A DNA stretch of 64,000 nucleotides from an uncultured Pseudomonas sp. (GTDB lineage Bacteria > Pseudomonadota > Gammaproteobacteria > Pseudomonadales > Pseudomonadaceae). The notes under the pieces were generated by a model. That model did no database searches. It had not been told where the DNA came from and saw only the letters and a list, made by a program, of their open reading frames with translations. The stretch spans positions 3,906,001 to 3,970,000 of the forward strand of contig NZ_OX044366.1 in assembly GCF_943846705.1 (NCBI RefSeq), written 5' to 3'. Made by a program: the position numbers and the translations under genes. This document shows positions 53,324 to 62,709 of the stretch, piece after piece; positions within the stretch are counted from its first letter, which is position 1, and each line of letters opens with the position of its first letter.

Positions 53324-54316
53324 ATGCGCATTATTCTGTTCAGCAGTAAGCCCTACGACCAGCAAAGCTTTAATGCGGCCGGCTTCCCGGATGACTGGCA
53401 ACTGAACGTTCAGCCAGTCCACCTGCGCCCGGATACTGCCGGCCTGGCCGCAGGCTATGAGGTGGTGTGCGCCTTTATCAATGACGACCTTAGCGCTGCG
53501 GTATTGCAGCAACTCGCAGCAGGCGGCACGCGGCTGATTGCCCTGCGCTCTGCCGGCTACAACCATGTCGACCTGCACGCTGCGCAAGCCCTCGGCCTGA
53601 CCGTGGTGCGAGTGCCCGCCTACTCACCCCACGCCGTCGCCGAACATGCCCTGGCGCTGATCATGACCCTCAACCGGCGCACCCACCGCGCCTTCAACCG
53701 CACCCGCGAAGGCGATTTTTCCCTGCACGGGCTGATTGGCTTTGACCTGCATGGCAAGCACGTCGGCATCATTGGTGCCGGACAGATCGGCCTGACCTTT
53801 GCGCGGATCATGGCCGGCTGCGGCTGCCAGCTAATGATCCACGACCCACAGCCGATTGCCGACCTACCGGCCGGCGCGCGCCAGGTTGAGCTGGAACAGC
53901 TGCTCGAAGGCAGTGACATCATCAGCCTGCACTGCCCGCTAAACGCCGCCACTCACCACTTGATCAACGCCGCACGTTTGCAGCAGATGCCGCGCGGCGT
54001 CATGTTGATCAATACCGGACGCGGTGCCTTGATTGATACTCCAGCGCTGATCGACGCACTGAAAAGCGGCCAGCTGGGCTATCTGGGCCTGGATGTCTAC
54101 GAAGAAGAGGCCGAGTTGTTTTTCGAGGACTGCTCCGAGCAACCGCTGCAGGATGATGTGCTGGCGCGCCTGTTGAGCTTTCCCAATGTATTGATTACCG
54201 CGCACCAAGCTTTTCTCACCCACGAAGCGTTGGCGGCAATTGCCGCCACCACCCGCGAGAATATCGCCGCCTGGCGGGCCGGCAAGCCAATCAATCAGCT
54301 ACTTCCTGGCGCGTGA
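53324..54316 (+). CDS. ldhA: D-lactate dehydrogenase (fermentative)
   Basis: A 330-residue NADH-dependent 2-hydroxyacid dehydrogenase that reduces pyruvate to D-lactate. The Rossmann motif is VGIIGAGQIGLTFARIM, and the catalytic segments are ALRSAGYNHVDLHAA (Arg region), NTGRGALIDTPALIDALKSG and ITAHQAFLTHEAL (His). The N-terminal MRIILFSSKPYDQQSF is typical of LdhA. It lies 35 bases after gacS on the same strand, and homologues occupy the same place in Pseudomonas. Confidence 0.95.
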   Translation: MRIILFSSKPYDQQSFNAAGFPDDWQLNVQPVHLRPDTAGLAAGYEVVCAFINDDLSAAVLQQLAAGGTRLIALRSAGYNHVDLHAAQALGLTVVRVPAYSPHAVAEHALALIMTLNRRTHRAFNRTREGDFSLHGLIGFDLHGKHVGIIGAGQIGLTFARIMAGCGCQLMIHDPQPIADLPAGARQVELEQLLEGSDIISLHCPLNAATHHLINAARLQQMPRGVMLINTGRGALIDTPALIDALKSGQLGYLGLDVYEEEAELFFEDCSEQPLQDDVLARLLSFPNVLITAHQAFLTHEALAAIAATTRENIAAWRAGKPINQLLPGA

Positions 54317-54343
54317 TAGCATTTGCGCACATTTGGAGGATCC

Positions 54344-54784
54344 ATGGCTGAACACGACTTTCGCTACAACCTGCTCAACCCCGAGCACACCCTGATTGAA
54401 TGCCGCGCGCTGGCGCCAGGCCGCTATCAAGTTACCGGCAACGGTGGTTCGATCCAGAGCGGCGACAGCCTGCTGGTCACTCTCAAAGGCAGCCGTGAAC
54501 TGTCCATGCGCCTGCAGGCCGACAAGGTTCGCCACCTGATCAACCCGCGTGGCCAGTGGGTGGCCGTCGCCACCGGCCCGGTGTTCGGCGAGCTGGCCAT
54601 TTTCAATTGGCAGGTCAATTGCGACAGCTGCACTAAGCAATTAGATTTCGAGTTCGCGGTCGACGCCGCCCTCGGCAAAAAAGCCCAGGCTCCTGCCGCC
54701 GAAGCGCGGATCAAGGAGCTCGGCTGGCAGTCGAAAAACGCCAAGCACCTGTGCCCTAAATGCTCCAACAAGGAGGCTGTATGA
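54344..54784 (+). CDS. Protein with paired CxxC motifs, unrecognised
   Basis: A 146-residue protein. The front part is beta-rich (CRALAPGRYQVTGNGGSIQSGDSLLVTLKG). Two CxxC pairs, CDSC (about residues 96-99) and CPKC near the C-terminus, look like a four-Cys zinc-ribbon. I recognise no family. The ATG at 54344 has a strong GGAGGA site, and its stop overlaps the next gene by 4 bases (ATGA), so both are cotranslated. The function is unknown. Confidence 0.7.
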   Translation: MAEHDFRYNLLNPEHTLIECRALAPGRYQVTGNGGSIQSGDSLLVTLKGSRELSMRLQADKVRHLINPRGQWVAVATGPVFGELAIFNWQVNCDSCTKQLDFEFAVDAALGKKAQAPAAEARIKELGWQSKNAKHLCPKCSNKEAV

Positions 54785-55182
54785 AACGCGCATTGACTAT
54801 CAGCCTGCTCGCTGCAGGCCTCGCCGGCTGCGCCACATCCGCGCCGCAACTGGAAACCGAGCACACCTACCAGGTGGAATGGATTGGTGAACGCCCGCTG
54901 ATCGACCGCAGCCACCTGACCATCACCTTCGGTGATGACGGCCGCGCCTACGGTAACGCAGGCTGCAACCACTGGTTTGCCGGCTATACGTTGACCGGTG
55001 ACACGCTGAGCTTCAGCGCCGCCGGTAGCACACGAAAAATGTGCGCGCCGGCCCTGATGGAACAAGAAGCGCGCTTTCTCGAGAGCCTGAGCAAGGTGCA
55101 GCGCTGGGACTTCTCCCCTACTGAGCAGCTGCGTTTATGGCCAGCAGCAGGCAAGCCGCTGCGCCTGTGGCCCGAAGGTTAA
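54781..55182 (+). CDS. META/HslJ-domain outer-membrane lipoprotein
   Basis: A 133-residue lipoprotein. The signal ends in the lipobox LAGC (Cys17 or close), so it is lipidated and probably sorted to the outer membrane. The mature part contains the META domain pattern YGNAGCNHWFAGYTLTGDTLSF and MCAPALMEQEARFLESL found in HslJ/META proteins linked with stress and antibiotic tolerance. The start is set at 54781, which overlaps the previous gene by 4 bases. It probably works in the envelope. Confidence 0.85.
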   Translation: MKRALTISLLAAGLAGCATSAPQLETEHTYQVEWIGERPLIDRSHLTITFGDDGRAYGNAGCNHWFAGYTLTGDTLSFSAAGSTRKMCAPALMEQEARFLESLSKVQRWDFSPTEQLRLWPAAGKPLRLWPEG

Positions 55183-55218
55183 GTGCACAAATGCACAGTG
55201 CTGCAAATGCACGCACCA

Positions 55219-55250
55219 CAAGAAAGGGAGCCCGAAGGCTCCCTTTCTTG
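55219..55250. terminator. Bidirectional intrinsic terminator
   Basis: Perfect 14-base arms (55219-55232 and 55237-55250) around a CGAA tetraloop, with the stem AAAGGGAGCC. It lies between the convergent lipoprotein and aapP genes. Confidence 0.85.
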
Positions 55251-55263
55251 TTGCCGCTGAACC

Positions 55264-56025
55264 TCAGTGAATGATCTGACTGAGGAACAGTTGGGTCCGC
55301 TCGTTCTGCGGGTTGGTGAAGAAGGCTTCTGGCTCGTTTTCCTCAACGATCTCGCCTTTGTCGAGGAAAATCACCCGGTTCGCCACGGTGCGGGCAAAAC
55401 CCATCTCGTGGGTTACGCAAAGCATGGTCATGCCGTCTTCAGCCAGGCCAACCATGGTGTCCAGTACTTCCTTGACCATCTCCGGATCAAGGGCCGAGGT
55501 CGGCTCGTCGAACAGCATGATCTTCGGCTTCATGCACAGCGCACGGGCAATCGCCACGCGCTGCTGCTGGCCACCGGAGAGCTGACCCGGGTACTTGTGG
55601 GCCTGCTCTGGAATGCGAACACGCTCCAGGTAATGCATGGCCACTTCCTCGGCTTCACGCTTGGGCATCTTGCGCACCCACATGGGCGCCAGGGTGCAGT
55701 TCTGCAGCACGGTGAGGTGCGGAAACAGATTGAAGTGCTGGAACACCATGCCTACTTCACGGCGCACGGCCTCGATGTGCTTGAGGTCGTGGGTCAGCTC
55801 GGTGCCATCGATGACGATGCGCCCCTGCTGGTGCTCTTCCAAACGGTTAAGGCAGCGAATCGCGGTGGACTTGCCGGAACCGGACGGGCCGCAAAGCACG
55901 ATGCGTTCGCCTTGCTGCACGCTCAGGTTGATGTCCTTGAGCACGTGGAACTGGCCGTACCACTTGTGCACGCCTTCCATAAGGATCGTCGGCTCGGCGT
56001 TGGCTTGTTTAATTGCTTCAGGCAT
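55264..56025 (-). CDS. aapP: Amino-acid ABC transporter ATP-binding protein
   Basis: A 253-residue ATPase subunit of the general L-amino-acid transporter. Walker A is GPSGSGKST, the signature is LSGGQQQRVAIARAL, Walker B is IMLFDEPTSALD and the switch His is in VTHEMGFA. The C-terminal EAFFTNPQNERTQLFLSQIIH is typical for polar amino-acid importers. It is the last gene of the minus-strand operon aapJ-aapQ-aapM-aapP, 11 bases after aapM. Confidence 0.95.
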   Translation of the reverse strand: MPEAIKQANAEPTILMEGVHKWYGQFHVLKDINLSVQQGERIVLCGPSGSGKSTAIRCLNRLEEHQQGRIVIDGTELTHDLKHIEAVRREVGMVFQHFNLFPHLTVLQNCTLAPMWVRKMPKREAEEVAMHYLERVRIPEQAHKYPGQLSGGQQQRVAIARALCMKPKIMLFDEPTSALDPEMVKEVLDTMVGLAEDGMTMLCVTHEMGFARTVANRVIFLDKGEIVEENEPEAFFTNPQNERTQLFLSQIIH

Positions 56026-56036
56026 TGAAAGGTCTC

Positions 56037-57134
56037 CTAACGCTTATGGCCGGTGTCCAGCTTGCGCTCCAGGTGCATGGAGTAGCGGGACATACCAAAA
56101 CAGAAAATCCAGAAAATCAGCGCAGCGAACACATAGCCCTCAGTGGCCATGCCCAGCCAAGCCGGATCAGTGGTGGCTTGCTTGATGCTGTTGAGCAGGT
56201 CGAACAGGCCGATGATGATCACCAGGCTGGTGTCCTTGAACAGACCAATAAAGGTGTTAACGATGCCGGGGATCACCAGCTTCAGGGCTTGCGGCAGAAT
56301 CACCAGGCCCATCGTCCGCCAATAGCCCAGGCCCATGGCCGCAGCGGCCTCGTACTGGCCTTTGGGAATCGCCTGCAAGCCACCCCGCACAACTTCGGCG
56401 ATGTAGGCCGACTGGAACAGAATCACCCCGATCAACGCCCGCATCAGTTTGTCGAAGCTCATGCCTTCCGGGAGGAATAACGGCAGCATCACCGAGGACA
56501 TAAACAGCACGGTGATCAAGGGTACGCCGCGCCAGAACTCGATAAAGGTCACGCAGATAACCCGAATCGCCGGCATATCCGAACGTCGCCCCAGCGCCAG
56601 AGCAATACCCAGTGGCATGGCGCCAGAAATGCCGACGGCAGCAATCACCAGGGTCAACATCAAGCCACCCCAACGGCTGGTCGAGACAGTCGACAGACCG
56701 AAGAAGCCACCGTGCAGCAGCCAATAAGCCACCAGCGGATAGACCACCAGGAACACCAAGCCGTATAACGCTTTACGTGGCATTTGCGGGACGAACAACG
56801 GCGCAGCGCCAATGACCGCCAACCACATGGTCAGGTCAACACGCCAGCGCAGGCTTTCAGGGTAGAAGCCGTACATAAACTGACCGAAACGCTGCTGCAC
56901 AAACACCCAGCATGCCCCGCCGCTGGTGCAGTCTTCGCGGGTAGTGCCGGTCCAGTCGGCATCAATCAAGGCCCACTGGATCAATGGCGGTACAGTCAGC
57001 CAGACCAAATAAGCCGCGAACAGCGTCAACAGCGTATTGAACCAGCTGGAAAACAGGTTGGCACGCAGCCAACCGACCGCACCGACGCTCAACGCGGGTG
57101 GCGGCTGATCAGGTTTGAAGGTATGAGTTTGCAT
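56037..57134 (-). CDS. aapM: Amino-acid ABC transporter permease
   Basis: A 365-residue HisM-type permease with an N-terminal extension holding two or three extra membrane segments and a Trp/Thr-rich periplasmic loop with two cysteines (EDCTSGGACWVF). The conserved coupling motif GQYEAAAAMGLGYWRTMGLVILPQALKLVIP near the C-terminus contacts AapP. Together with AapQ it forms the membrane channel. It starts 9 bases after aapQ. Confidence 0.93.
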   Translation of the reverse strand: MQTHTFKPDQPPPALSVGAVGWLRANLFSSWFNTLLTLFAAYLVWLTVPPLIQWALIDADWTGTTREDCTSGGACWVFVQQRFGQFMYGFYPESLRWRVDLTMWLAVIGAAPLFVPQMPRKALYGLVFLVVYPLVAYWLLHGGFFGLSTVSTSRWGGLMLTLVIAAVGISGAMPLGIALALGRRSDMPAIRVICVTFIEFWRGVPLITVLFMSSVMLPLFLPEGMSFDKLMRALIGVILFQSAYIAEVVRGGLQAIPKGQYEAAAAMGLGYWRTMGLVILPQALKLVIPGIVNTFIGLFKDTSLVIIIGLFDLLNSIKQATTDPAWLGMATEGYVFAALIFWIFCFGMSRYSMHLERKLDTGHKR

Positions 57135-57143
57135 GGCTGCTCC

Positions 57144-58328
57144 TTACCGCTCGATCAGCGCAATGCGCTTGTTGTACCAGTTCATCAGCATGGAAATACT
57201 GATACTGATCGCCAGGTAAACGCTCATGGTGATGGCAATCACCTCGATGGCTTGCCCGGTCTGGTTGAGTACCGTGCCGGCGAACAACGAAACCATGTCC
57301 GGATAGCCGATACCGGCAGCCAGCGAGGAGTTCTTGGCCAGGTTTAGGTATTGGCTGGTCAACGGCGGAATAATCACCCGCAACGCCTGCGGAATAATCA
57401 CCAGACGCAAGGTCTTGCCCGCAGGCAGACCCAATGAGCGTGCGGCCTCAGTCTGACCATGACTAACCGCCTGGATACCAGAGCGCACGTTCTCGGCGAT
57501 AAAAGCGGCGGTGTAGATGGTCAACGCCAGAGTCAGGGCCATCAACTCAGGAATCAGCACCCAGCCTCCCGTGAAGTTGAAGCCAGTAAGCGCTGGCATA
57601 CTCCATTGCAGCGGATCCCCCCCGAGCAGGATCGCCAGCCCTGGCAGCCCGAGCAACAGCGGGATTGCGCCCAGAGACACCGGGAAGTACCGGCCGGTGG
57701 CCTCAAACCGTGCCTTCGACCAACGCGACAGCAGCAGCACAGCAATGATCGCCACTATCACCGCGCCGGCAAACAGACCGAAGTTGTCCCCCGGGCTTGG
57801 CGCTGGCATATACAGGCCACGGCTGTTGAGGAAAAACGTCTCGGCCACCCCCATACTTTGCCGCGGTCCAGGAAGGGAAAGCATCACCGCGAAGTACCAG
57901 AAGAAAATTTGCAGCAGCGGCGGGATGTTACGGAAGATCTCGATGTACACGGTTGCCAGCTTGCTGAGCAACCAGTTGGGCGACAAGCGCGCCACCCCCA
58001 GCAGGAAACCCAATAGCGTCGCCAGGACAATACCAATCACCGACACCAGCAAGGTGTTGAGCAGGCCCACCACGAAAACACGCCCATAGGAGTTGCTTTC
58101 GTCGTAGTCGATCAGGTGCTGGGCGATGCCGAAGCCGGCGCTGTTATTGAGAAAGGAAAACCCAGAGGTGATCCCGCGCTTCTCCAGGTTGGTCTGGGTG
58201 TTGTCAAACAGGAACCAGCCGAGCGCCACAACGGCGATAACGGCAAGAATTTGAAATAGCCAGGCACGTGCCTTGGGGTCGGTCCAGACCGATCCACCGG
58301 GTCGCGGGGCATTTACAGTAGTTTGCAT
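57144..58328 (-). CDS. aapQ: Amino-acid ABC transporter permease
   Basis: A 394-residue HisQ-type permease with about eight membrane segments and a long central insertion typical of AapQ. The coupling motif GQTEAARSLGLPAGKTLRLVIIPQALRVIIPPLTSQY near the end contacts AapP, and FRNIPPLLQIFFWYF is the usual permease-family stretch. It lies 101 bases after aapJ, and that gap holds two hairpins that probably tune expression of the membrane genes relative to the binding protein. Confidence 0.93.
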   Translation of the reverse strand: MQTTVNAPRPGGSVWTDPKARAWLFQILAVIAVVALGWFLFDNTQTNLEKRGITSGFSFLNNSAGFGIAQHLIDYDESNSYGRVFVVGLLNTLLVSVIGIVLATLLGFLLGVARLSPNWLLSKLATVYIEIFRNIPPLLQIFFWYFAVMLSLPGPRQSMGVAETFFLNSRGLYMPAPSPGDNFGLFAGAVIVAIIAVLLLSRWSKARFEATGRYFPVSLGAIPLLLGLPGLAILLGGDPLQWSMPALTGFNFTGGWVLIPELMALTLALTIYTAAFIAENVRSGIQAVSHGQTEAARSLGLPAGKTLRLVIIPQALRVIIPPLTSQYLNLAKNSSLAAGIGYPDMVSLFAGTVLNQTGQAIEVIAITMSVYLAISISISMLMNWYNKRIALIER

Positions 58329-58347
58329 AGGAGCCCTCTTGGAACCC

Positions 58348-58371
58348 GCATGCCCGCGTCGGCGGGCATGC
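58348..58371 (-). repeat. Hairpin A between aapJ and aapQ
   Basis: Perfect 10-base arms (58348-58357 and 58362-58371, GCATGCCCGC and complement) around a GTCG loop. Placed between the binding-protein gene and the permease gene, it may act as an attenuator or protect the aapJ mRNA end. Confidence 0.7.
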
Positions 58372-58393
58372 AGTTCACATCAATCAGAACAAT

Positions 58394-58420
58394 GCCAGCC
58401 ACTCAGGGCGAGTGGCTGGC
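58394..58420 (-). repeat. Hairpin B between aapJ and aapQ
   Basis: Perfect 10-base arms GCCAGCCACT and AGTGGCTGGC (58394-58403 and 58411-58420) around a 7-base loop, 10 bases downstream of the aapJ stop. It has no T-run, so it should work by stabilising or partly terminating the aapJ message. Confidence 0.7.
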
Positions 58421-58429
58421 AGCAGACGG

Positions 58430-59458
58430 TCAGCGCACTGGCGGTGCGTACTGCAGACCACCCTTGTTCCATAGGGCGTTGAGGCCACGTTCGATCTTCA
58501 GCTGACTGCCGACACCAACGTTGCGCTCAAAGCTTTCGCCGTAGTTACCGACTTGCTTAACGATCTTCACGGCCCAGTCTTTCGGCAGTTTCAGATCTTT
58601 ACCGAACTCACCTTCAGCACCGAGCAGACGCGCTACGTCGGGGTTTTTGGTGGATTTGGCTTGTTCTTCGACGTTCGCTGAAGTGATGCCCAGCTCTTCG
58701 GCGTTGACCATCGCGTACAGCGACCAGCGCACGATGTCGAACCACTCTTCGTCACCCTGACGTACAACCGGGCCCAGTGGCTCTTTCGAGATCACTTCCG
58801 GCAGCACGACATAGGCCTCAGGATCGGCCAGCTTGATGCGCTGTGCATACAGCTGCGACTGGTCGGAGGTCAGTACGTCGCAACGGCCTGCCTCAACCGA
58901 CTTGGCGCTCTCGTCTGAGGTGTCGTAGGTGATTGGGGTGTACTTCAGGTTGTTCGCGCGGAAGTAGTCGGAGAGGTTCAGCTCGGTAGTGGTACCTGCC
59001 TGGATGCAGACAGTCGCACCGTCGAGTTCCTTAGCGCTGGAAACGCCGAGCTTCTTGTTAACCAGGAAGCCTTGGCCGTCGTAGTAGTTAACGCCAGCAA
59101 AGTTCAAGCCCAGGCCGGAATCGCGCGAACTGGTCCAGGTGGTATTACGCGAAAGGACATCGACTTCGCCAGACTGCAACGCGGTGAAGCGCTCTTTGGC
59201 GGTCAGCGGGCTGTACTTGACCTTGGTTGCATCGCCGAACACTGCAGCAGCAACGGCGCGACATACGTCGACGTCGAGGCCCAAGTAGTTGCCTTTCTCG
59301 TCAGCGTAGGAGAAGCCAGGCAGACCATCGCTGATGCCGCACTGAACAAAACCTTTCTTCTGGACTGCTTCCAGAGTAGCGCCAGCTTGAGCAAAACTGC
59401 TGACGCCGAGAACCGCGGCGGTGGTCAGTACTGCCAATGTGGATTTCACCATCTTCAT
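58430..59458 (-). CDS. aapJ: General L-amino-acid periplasmic binding protein
   Basis: A 342-residue solute-binding protein. The signal peptide MKMVKSTLAVLTTAAVLGVSSFAQA is followed by the mature ATLEAVQKKGFVQCGISDGLPGFSYADEKGNYLGLDVDVCRAVAAAVFGD, the start of the family, and PLTAKERFTALQSGEVDVLSRNTTWTSSRD, which lines the ligand site. AapJ is the first gene of the operon. The start at 59458 gives a normal signal peptide; the frame is open to 59506. The system imports many L-amino acids. Confidence 0.95.
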   Translation of the reverse strand: MKMVKSTLAVLTTAAVLGVSSFAQAGATLEAVQKKGFVQCGISDGLPGFSYADEKGNYLGLDVDVCRAVAAAVFGDATKVKYSPLTAKERFTALQSGEVDVLSRNTTWTSSRDSGLGLNFAGVNYYDGQGFLVNKKLGVSSAKELDGATVCIQAGTTTELNLSDYFRANNLKYTPITYDTSDESAKSVEAGRCDVLTSDQSQLYAQRIKLADPEAYVVLPEVISKEPLGPVVRQGDEEWFDIVRWSLYAMVNAEELGITSANVEEQAKSTKNPDVARLLGAEGEFGKDLKLPKDWAVKIVKQVGNYGESFERNVGVGSQLKIERGLNALWNKGGLQYAPPVR

Positions 59459-59930
59459 TAAAACCTCCAGTTGCTTTTGTTGTGTTTGGAGTCTCGGTTC
59501 TACCACCGTACCCTTATGGGGCTCGTTGACTGTGTCGGCAGCAACACACTCAACCGGGGATCAAACCTTAGTTCGAGTCTAGTTGCCGATTGCTCCAGCG
59601 GCCATAAACTCTTACCCGCTCATTATTTGAATGAGCTAGAGACAGATAGCAAGTGACTTGTCGTACAGCCTGCAGCGCCTAGCGAATCCGTGAAGCGCCG
59701 GTAAAGACGGTTCGGTCTCCGCGCCCAGTTGAGTGGCAGTGTTACCACTTCCAGGCAGCCTCAGTCTCCAAGGTATATTGCAAGGGCCGTACCAGTCGCG
59801 CGCCCCAGCGGCCACACGAACAGGTCAAGGGCAAAACTTTCAGCCTGGCGACATCTTCTTTCCATAATAGCCACACTCTCTATTTCACCTCGCACCAAAT
59901 CAGTGCGAACGCACCGCAGCGGAGCTTTAT
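59459..59930. other. Intergenic promoter region between aapJ and the carboxylesterase gene
   Basis: 472 bp with no convincing gene. It must hold the aapJ promoter (minus strand) and the carboxylesterase promoter (plus strand). I see no unambiguous -35/-10 pair, no sigma-54 GG-N10-GC pair and no long repeat. Confidence 0.5.
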
Positions 59931-60590
59931 ATGAGCGAACCTTTGATTCTTCACCCCACACTTACGGCCGACGCGTGCGTCATTTGGTTGCACGGCCTGG
60001 GTGCCGACCGTTACGACTTCATGCCCGTCGCCGAGGCTTTACAGCAGCGCTTGCACAGCACCCGCTTCGTCCTGCCGCAGGCACCAACCCAGGCGGTGAC
60101 TATTAATGGCGGCTACGCCATGCCCAGCTGGTACGACATTCTGGCGATGAGCCCGGCCCGCGCGATCAACCGCGATCAACTGGAAGCTTCAGCGCAGCAG
60201 GTTATCGAGTTAATCGAAGCGCAACGCGACTGCGGCATTGACCCGGCGCGCATCATCCTCGCGGGCTTCTCGCAAGGCGGTGCCGTGGTGCTGCACACCG
60301 CCTTTCTGCGCTGGCAGTTCAGTCTGGGCGGGGTAATGGCGCTGTCGACCTACGCCCCGACCTTTGGCGACGACATCTCCCTCGCAGATACAAAAAAACA
60401 ACTGCCCGTGCTGTGTTTGCATGGCACATTCGACGACATCGTACTGCCGGCCATGGGCCGCGCAGCCCATGATTACCTGAGCGCCTCCGGCGTCAACGTG
60501 CAATGGCGTGATTACCCGATGGGCCACGAAGTGGTAAATGAGGAAATTCGCGATATTGCCGATTGGCTGGAGCAACGCTTAAACAGTTGA
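59931..60590 (+). CDS. Carboxylesterase/acyl-protein-thioesterase-type hydrolase
   Basis: A 219-residue cytosolic serine hydrolase of the phospholipase/carboxylesterase family. HGLGADRYDF forms the oxyanion-hole region, and the nucleophile is Ser114 in AGFSQGGAVV. The Asp and His are in HGTFDDIV and YPMGHEV. It is 22 bases upstream of the acyl-CoA synthetase gene, which suggests cotranscription. The Pseudomonas homologue in this locus is known to hydrolyse short-chain esters. Confidence 0.93.
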   Translation: MSEPLILHPTLTADACVIWLHGLGADRYDFMPVAEALQQRLHSTRFVLPQAPTQAVTINGGYAMPSWYDILAMSPARAINRDQLEASAQQVIELIEAQRDCGIDPARIILAGFSQGGAVVLHTAFLRWQFSLGGVMALSTYAPTFGDDISLADTKKQLPVLCLHGTFDDIVLPAMGRAAHDYLSASGVNVQWRDYPMGHEVVNEEIRDIADWLEQRLNS

Positions 60591-60612
60591 CTGCCTGCGA
60601 GCGAGAACGCCT

Positions 60613-62514
60613 ATGCCTGCCATCCCCGCCATCAAGACCCTGCGCGACATCCAGCAGATCGAGCAAACGCCGTTGGCCGAGCGCAATCTGCCGACCAGCA
60701 CCTATGAGCTGATCCGCCGCAGCGCAGTGCGTCAACCTGATGCGCCGGCCCTGTCGTTTATCCTCCAGGGTGCGGCAGACGAGGCGACTTACCGCCTCAC
60801 CTACGGGCAGTTGCTGGGCAAGATCAACCAAACCGCTAACGCTTTTCATCGCCTGGGCCTGCGCCCAGGCAAGGCGGTGTCGTTTCTGCTGCCGAACCTG
60901 CCGCACACCCACTTCACCATCTGGGGCGGTGAAGCGGCCGGGATCGTCAACGCGATCAACCCCATGCTCGACCCTGAACATATCGCCGAACTGATCCTGG
61001 CCTCGGACTCGGAGCTGCTGGTCACCCTCGCGCCCTTCCCAGGCACCGACTTATGGGCCAAAGTCGACGGTCTGCGCGAGCAACTGCCCAACCTCAAGGC
61101 CATTATCTGCGTGGACATGGCCAACCTGCTGCCTGAACCGCAGCGCAGTGCGCTCAAGGCGCAGCGTGGTTCGCTGCCGGCTGGCGTATTGGATTTCGAC
61201 GAGTTGATCGCCGACTGCCCGGACGATCACCTGGAAAGCGGCCGGGTCATCACCCCCGAGGAGATTGCCAGTTACTTCCACACCGGCGGCACCACCGGCA
61301 CGCCGAAACTGGCCCCACACAGCCACGCCAACGAAGTGGCCATGGCCTACAGCATGAACCTGGTCACCGGTTTTGCGCCCGGCGATGTCACCCTCTGTGG
61401 CCTACCGCTGTTTCACGTCAATGGCGTGATCGTCACCGGCCTCACTGCGTTTATCGGCGGGGCCGAAGTGCTGCTAGCCACACCGCAGGGTTATCGCAAT
61501 CCAAACCTGGTCGGTAATTTCTGGAAGATCATCGAACGCCATAAAGTCAGCTTCTTCAGTGGCGTGCCGACCATCTACGCCGGCCTGCTGCAAGTCCCGA
61601 GCGACGGCCACGACCTCAGCTCGCTGAAATTCGCCCTGTGCGGCGCAGCGCCAATGCCAGTGGAGCTAATACGCCAGTTCGAGAGCAAAACCGGCTTGAC
61701 CCTGATCGAAGGGTACGGCCTTACCGAAGGCACCTGCGGCAGTTGCGCCAACCCAACGGCAGGCGAACGCCGTCCTGGCTCAATCGGCCTGCCGATGCCG
61801 TATTGTGAAGTGGCAATCAAGGTGCTCGACGAGCAAGGCAACTACCTAAGAAATGCCGCCCCCAATGAAATCGGCAACCTGTGCATCCGTGGCGCCACGG
61901 TATTTAAGGGCTACCTGCAGAGCAGCAAAAATGCCGGCATCTGGGTTGACGGTGACTGGTTCAATACCGGCGATCTGGGCCGCGTGGATGTCGATGGTTA
62001 CATCTGGCTAACGGGGCGCAGCAAGGACCTGATTATCCGCGGCGGCCACAATATCGACCCGCAGATGATCGAGGAGGCGCTGCACAAACACCCCGCCGTT
62101 GCGATGGCAGCGGCGGTTGGCAAGCCCGATGAGAAAGCCGGCGAGCTACCAGTGGTGTATGTCCAGCTCAAACCCGGTGCTCAGGCCAGCGAAGCCGAAT
62201 TGCTGGCGCATGCTGCCGAGCACATTCCGGAACGCGCCGCTATCCCCAAGGACGCCTGGATCATCGAGACAATTCCGCTGACCGCCGTGGGCAAGACCTT
62301 TAAACCGGCGCTGCGTTACGACGCCATTGCTCGCGTGCTCCAGGCGGCACTCACGGCGCTGGATCAACGCCTGCGCGTAGAAGTCCTCAGTGACGATAAA
62401 CGCGGCCAGGTTGCGCACATCTATTTGCCTGCTGGCCAAAACGCCCTGGCAGACGCTGTGTCTCAGCGCTTGGGCGGCTTTGCCGTCGCCATAGAGCTGC
62501 ATCCAGCCGAGTAA
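60613..62514 (+). CDS. Acyl-CoA synthetase (AMP-binding)
   Basis: A 633-residue adenylate-forming enzyme that activates a carboxylic acid to its CoA thioester through an acyl-adenylate. The AMP-binding motif YFHTGGTTGTPKLAPHSHANE, the GYGLTEGTCG region, DGDWFNTGDLGRVD and the C-terminal catalytic Lys region TAVGKTFKPALRYD are all present. A C-terminal tail of about 60 residues follows the usual end. Substrate preference is unknown. It lies in conserved order between a carboxylesterase and rhlB. Confidence 0.92.
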   Translation: MPAIPAIKTLRDIQQIEQTPLAERNLPTSTYELIRRSAVRQPDAPALSFILQGAADEATYRLTYGQLLGKINQTANAFHRLGLRPGKAVSFLLPNLPHTHFTIWGGEAAGIVNAINPMLDPEHIAELILASDSELLVTLAPFPGTDLWAKVDGLREQLPNLKAIICVDMANLLPEPQRSALKAQRGSLPAGVLDFDELIADCPDDHLESGRVITPEEIASYFHTGGTTGTPKLAPHSHANEVAMAYSMNLVTGFAPGDVTLCGLPLFHVNGVIVTGLTAFIGGAEVLLATPQGYRNPNLVGNFWKIIERHKVSFFSGVPTIYAGLLQVPSDGHDLSSLKFALCGAAPMPVELIRQFESKTGLTLIEGYGLTEGTCGSCANPTAGERRPGSIGLPMPYCEVAIKVLDEQGNYLRNAAPNEIGNLCIRGATVFKGYLQSSKNAGIWVDGDWFNTGDLGRVDVDGYIWLTGRSKDLIIRGGHNIDPQMIEEALHKHPAVAMAAAVGKPDEKAGELPVVYVQLKPGAQASEAELLAHAAEHIPERAAIPKDAWIIETIPLTAVGKTFKPALRYDAIARVLQAALTALDQRLRVEVLSDDKRGQVAHIYLPAGQNALADAVSQRLGGFAVAIELHPAE

Positions 62515-62709
62515 GCAATAGCCCGGCGCTGGGATCGCGCCGAAATTGTGACCAACCATTCAACTTTGATACCGCTGGTCGCCCGAGGGTAAGACAAGGA
62601 TTGTCAGCCCACAGGCAGCGGCATAAGGTCGAACGCGGTAATCGTCCAAACAACAGGGAGCGTTAACGATGCCCCGTCCATCTGTCATGCCGTTACGCCC
62701 ATCTCCCCG

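Noticed and set aside
59459..59930. Possible sigma-54 promoter upstream of aapJ
   Set aside because: No GG-N10-GC pair with the right spacing was found on either strand.
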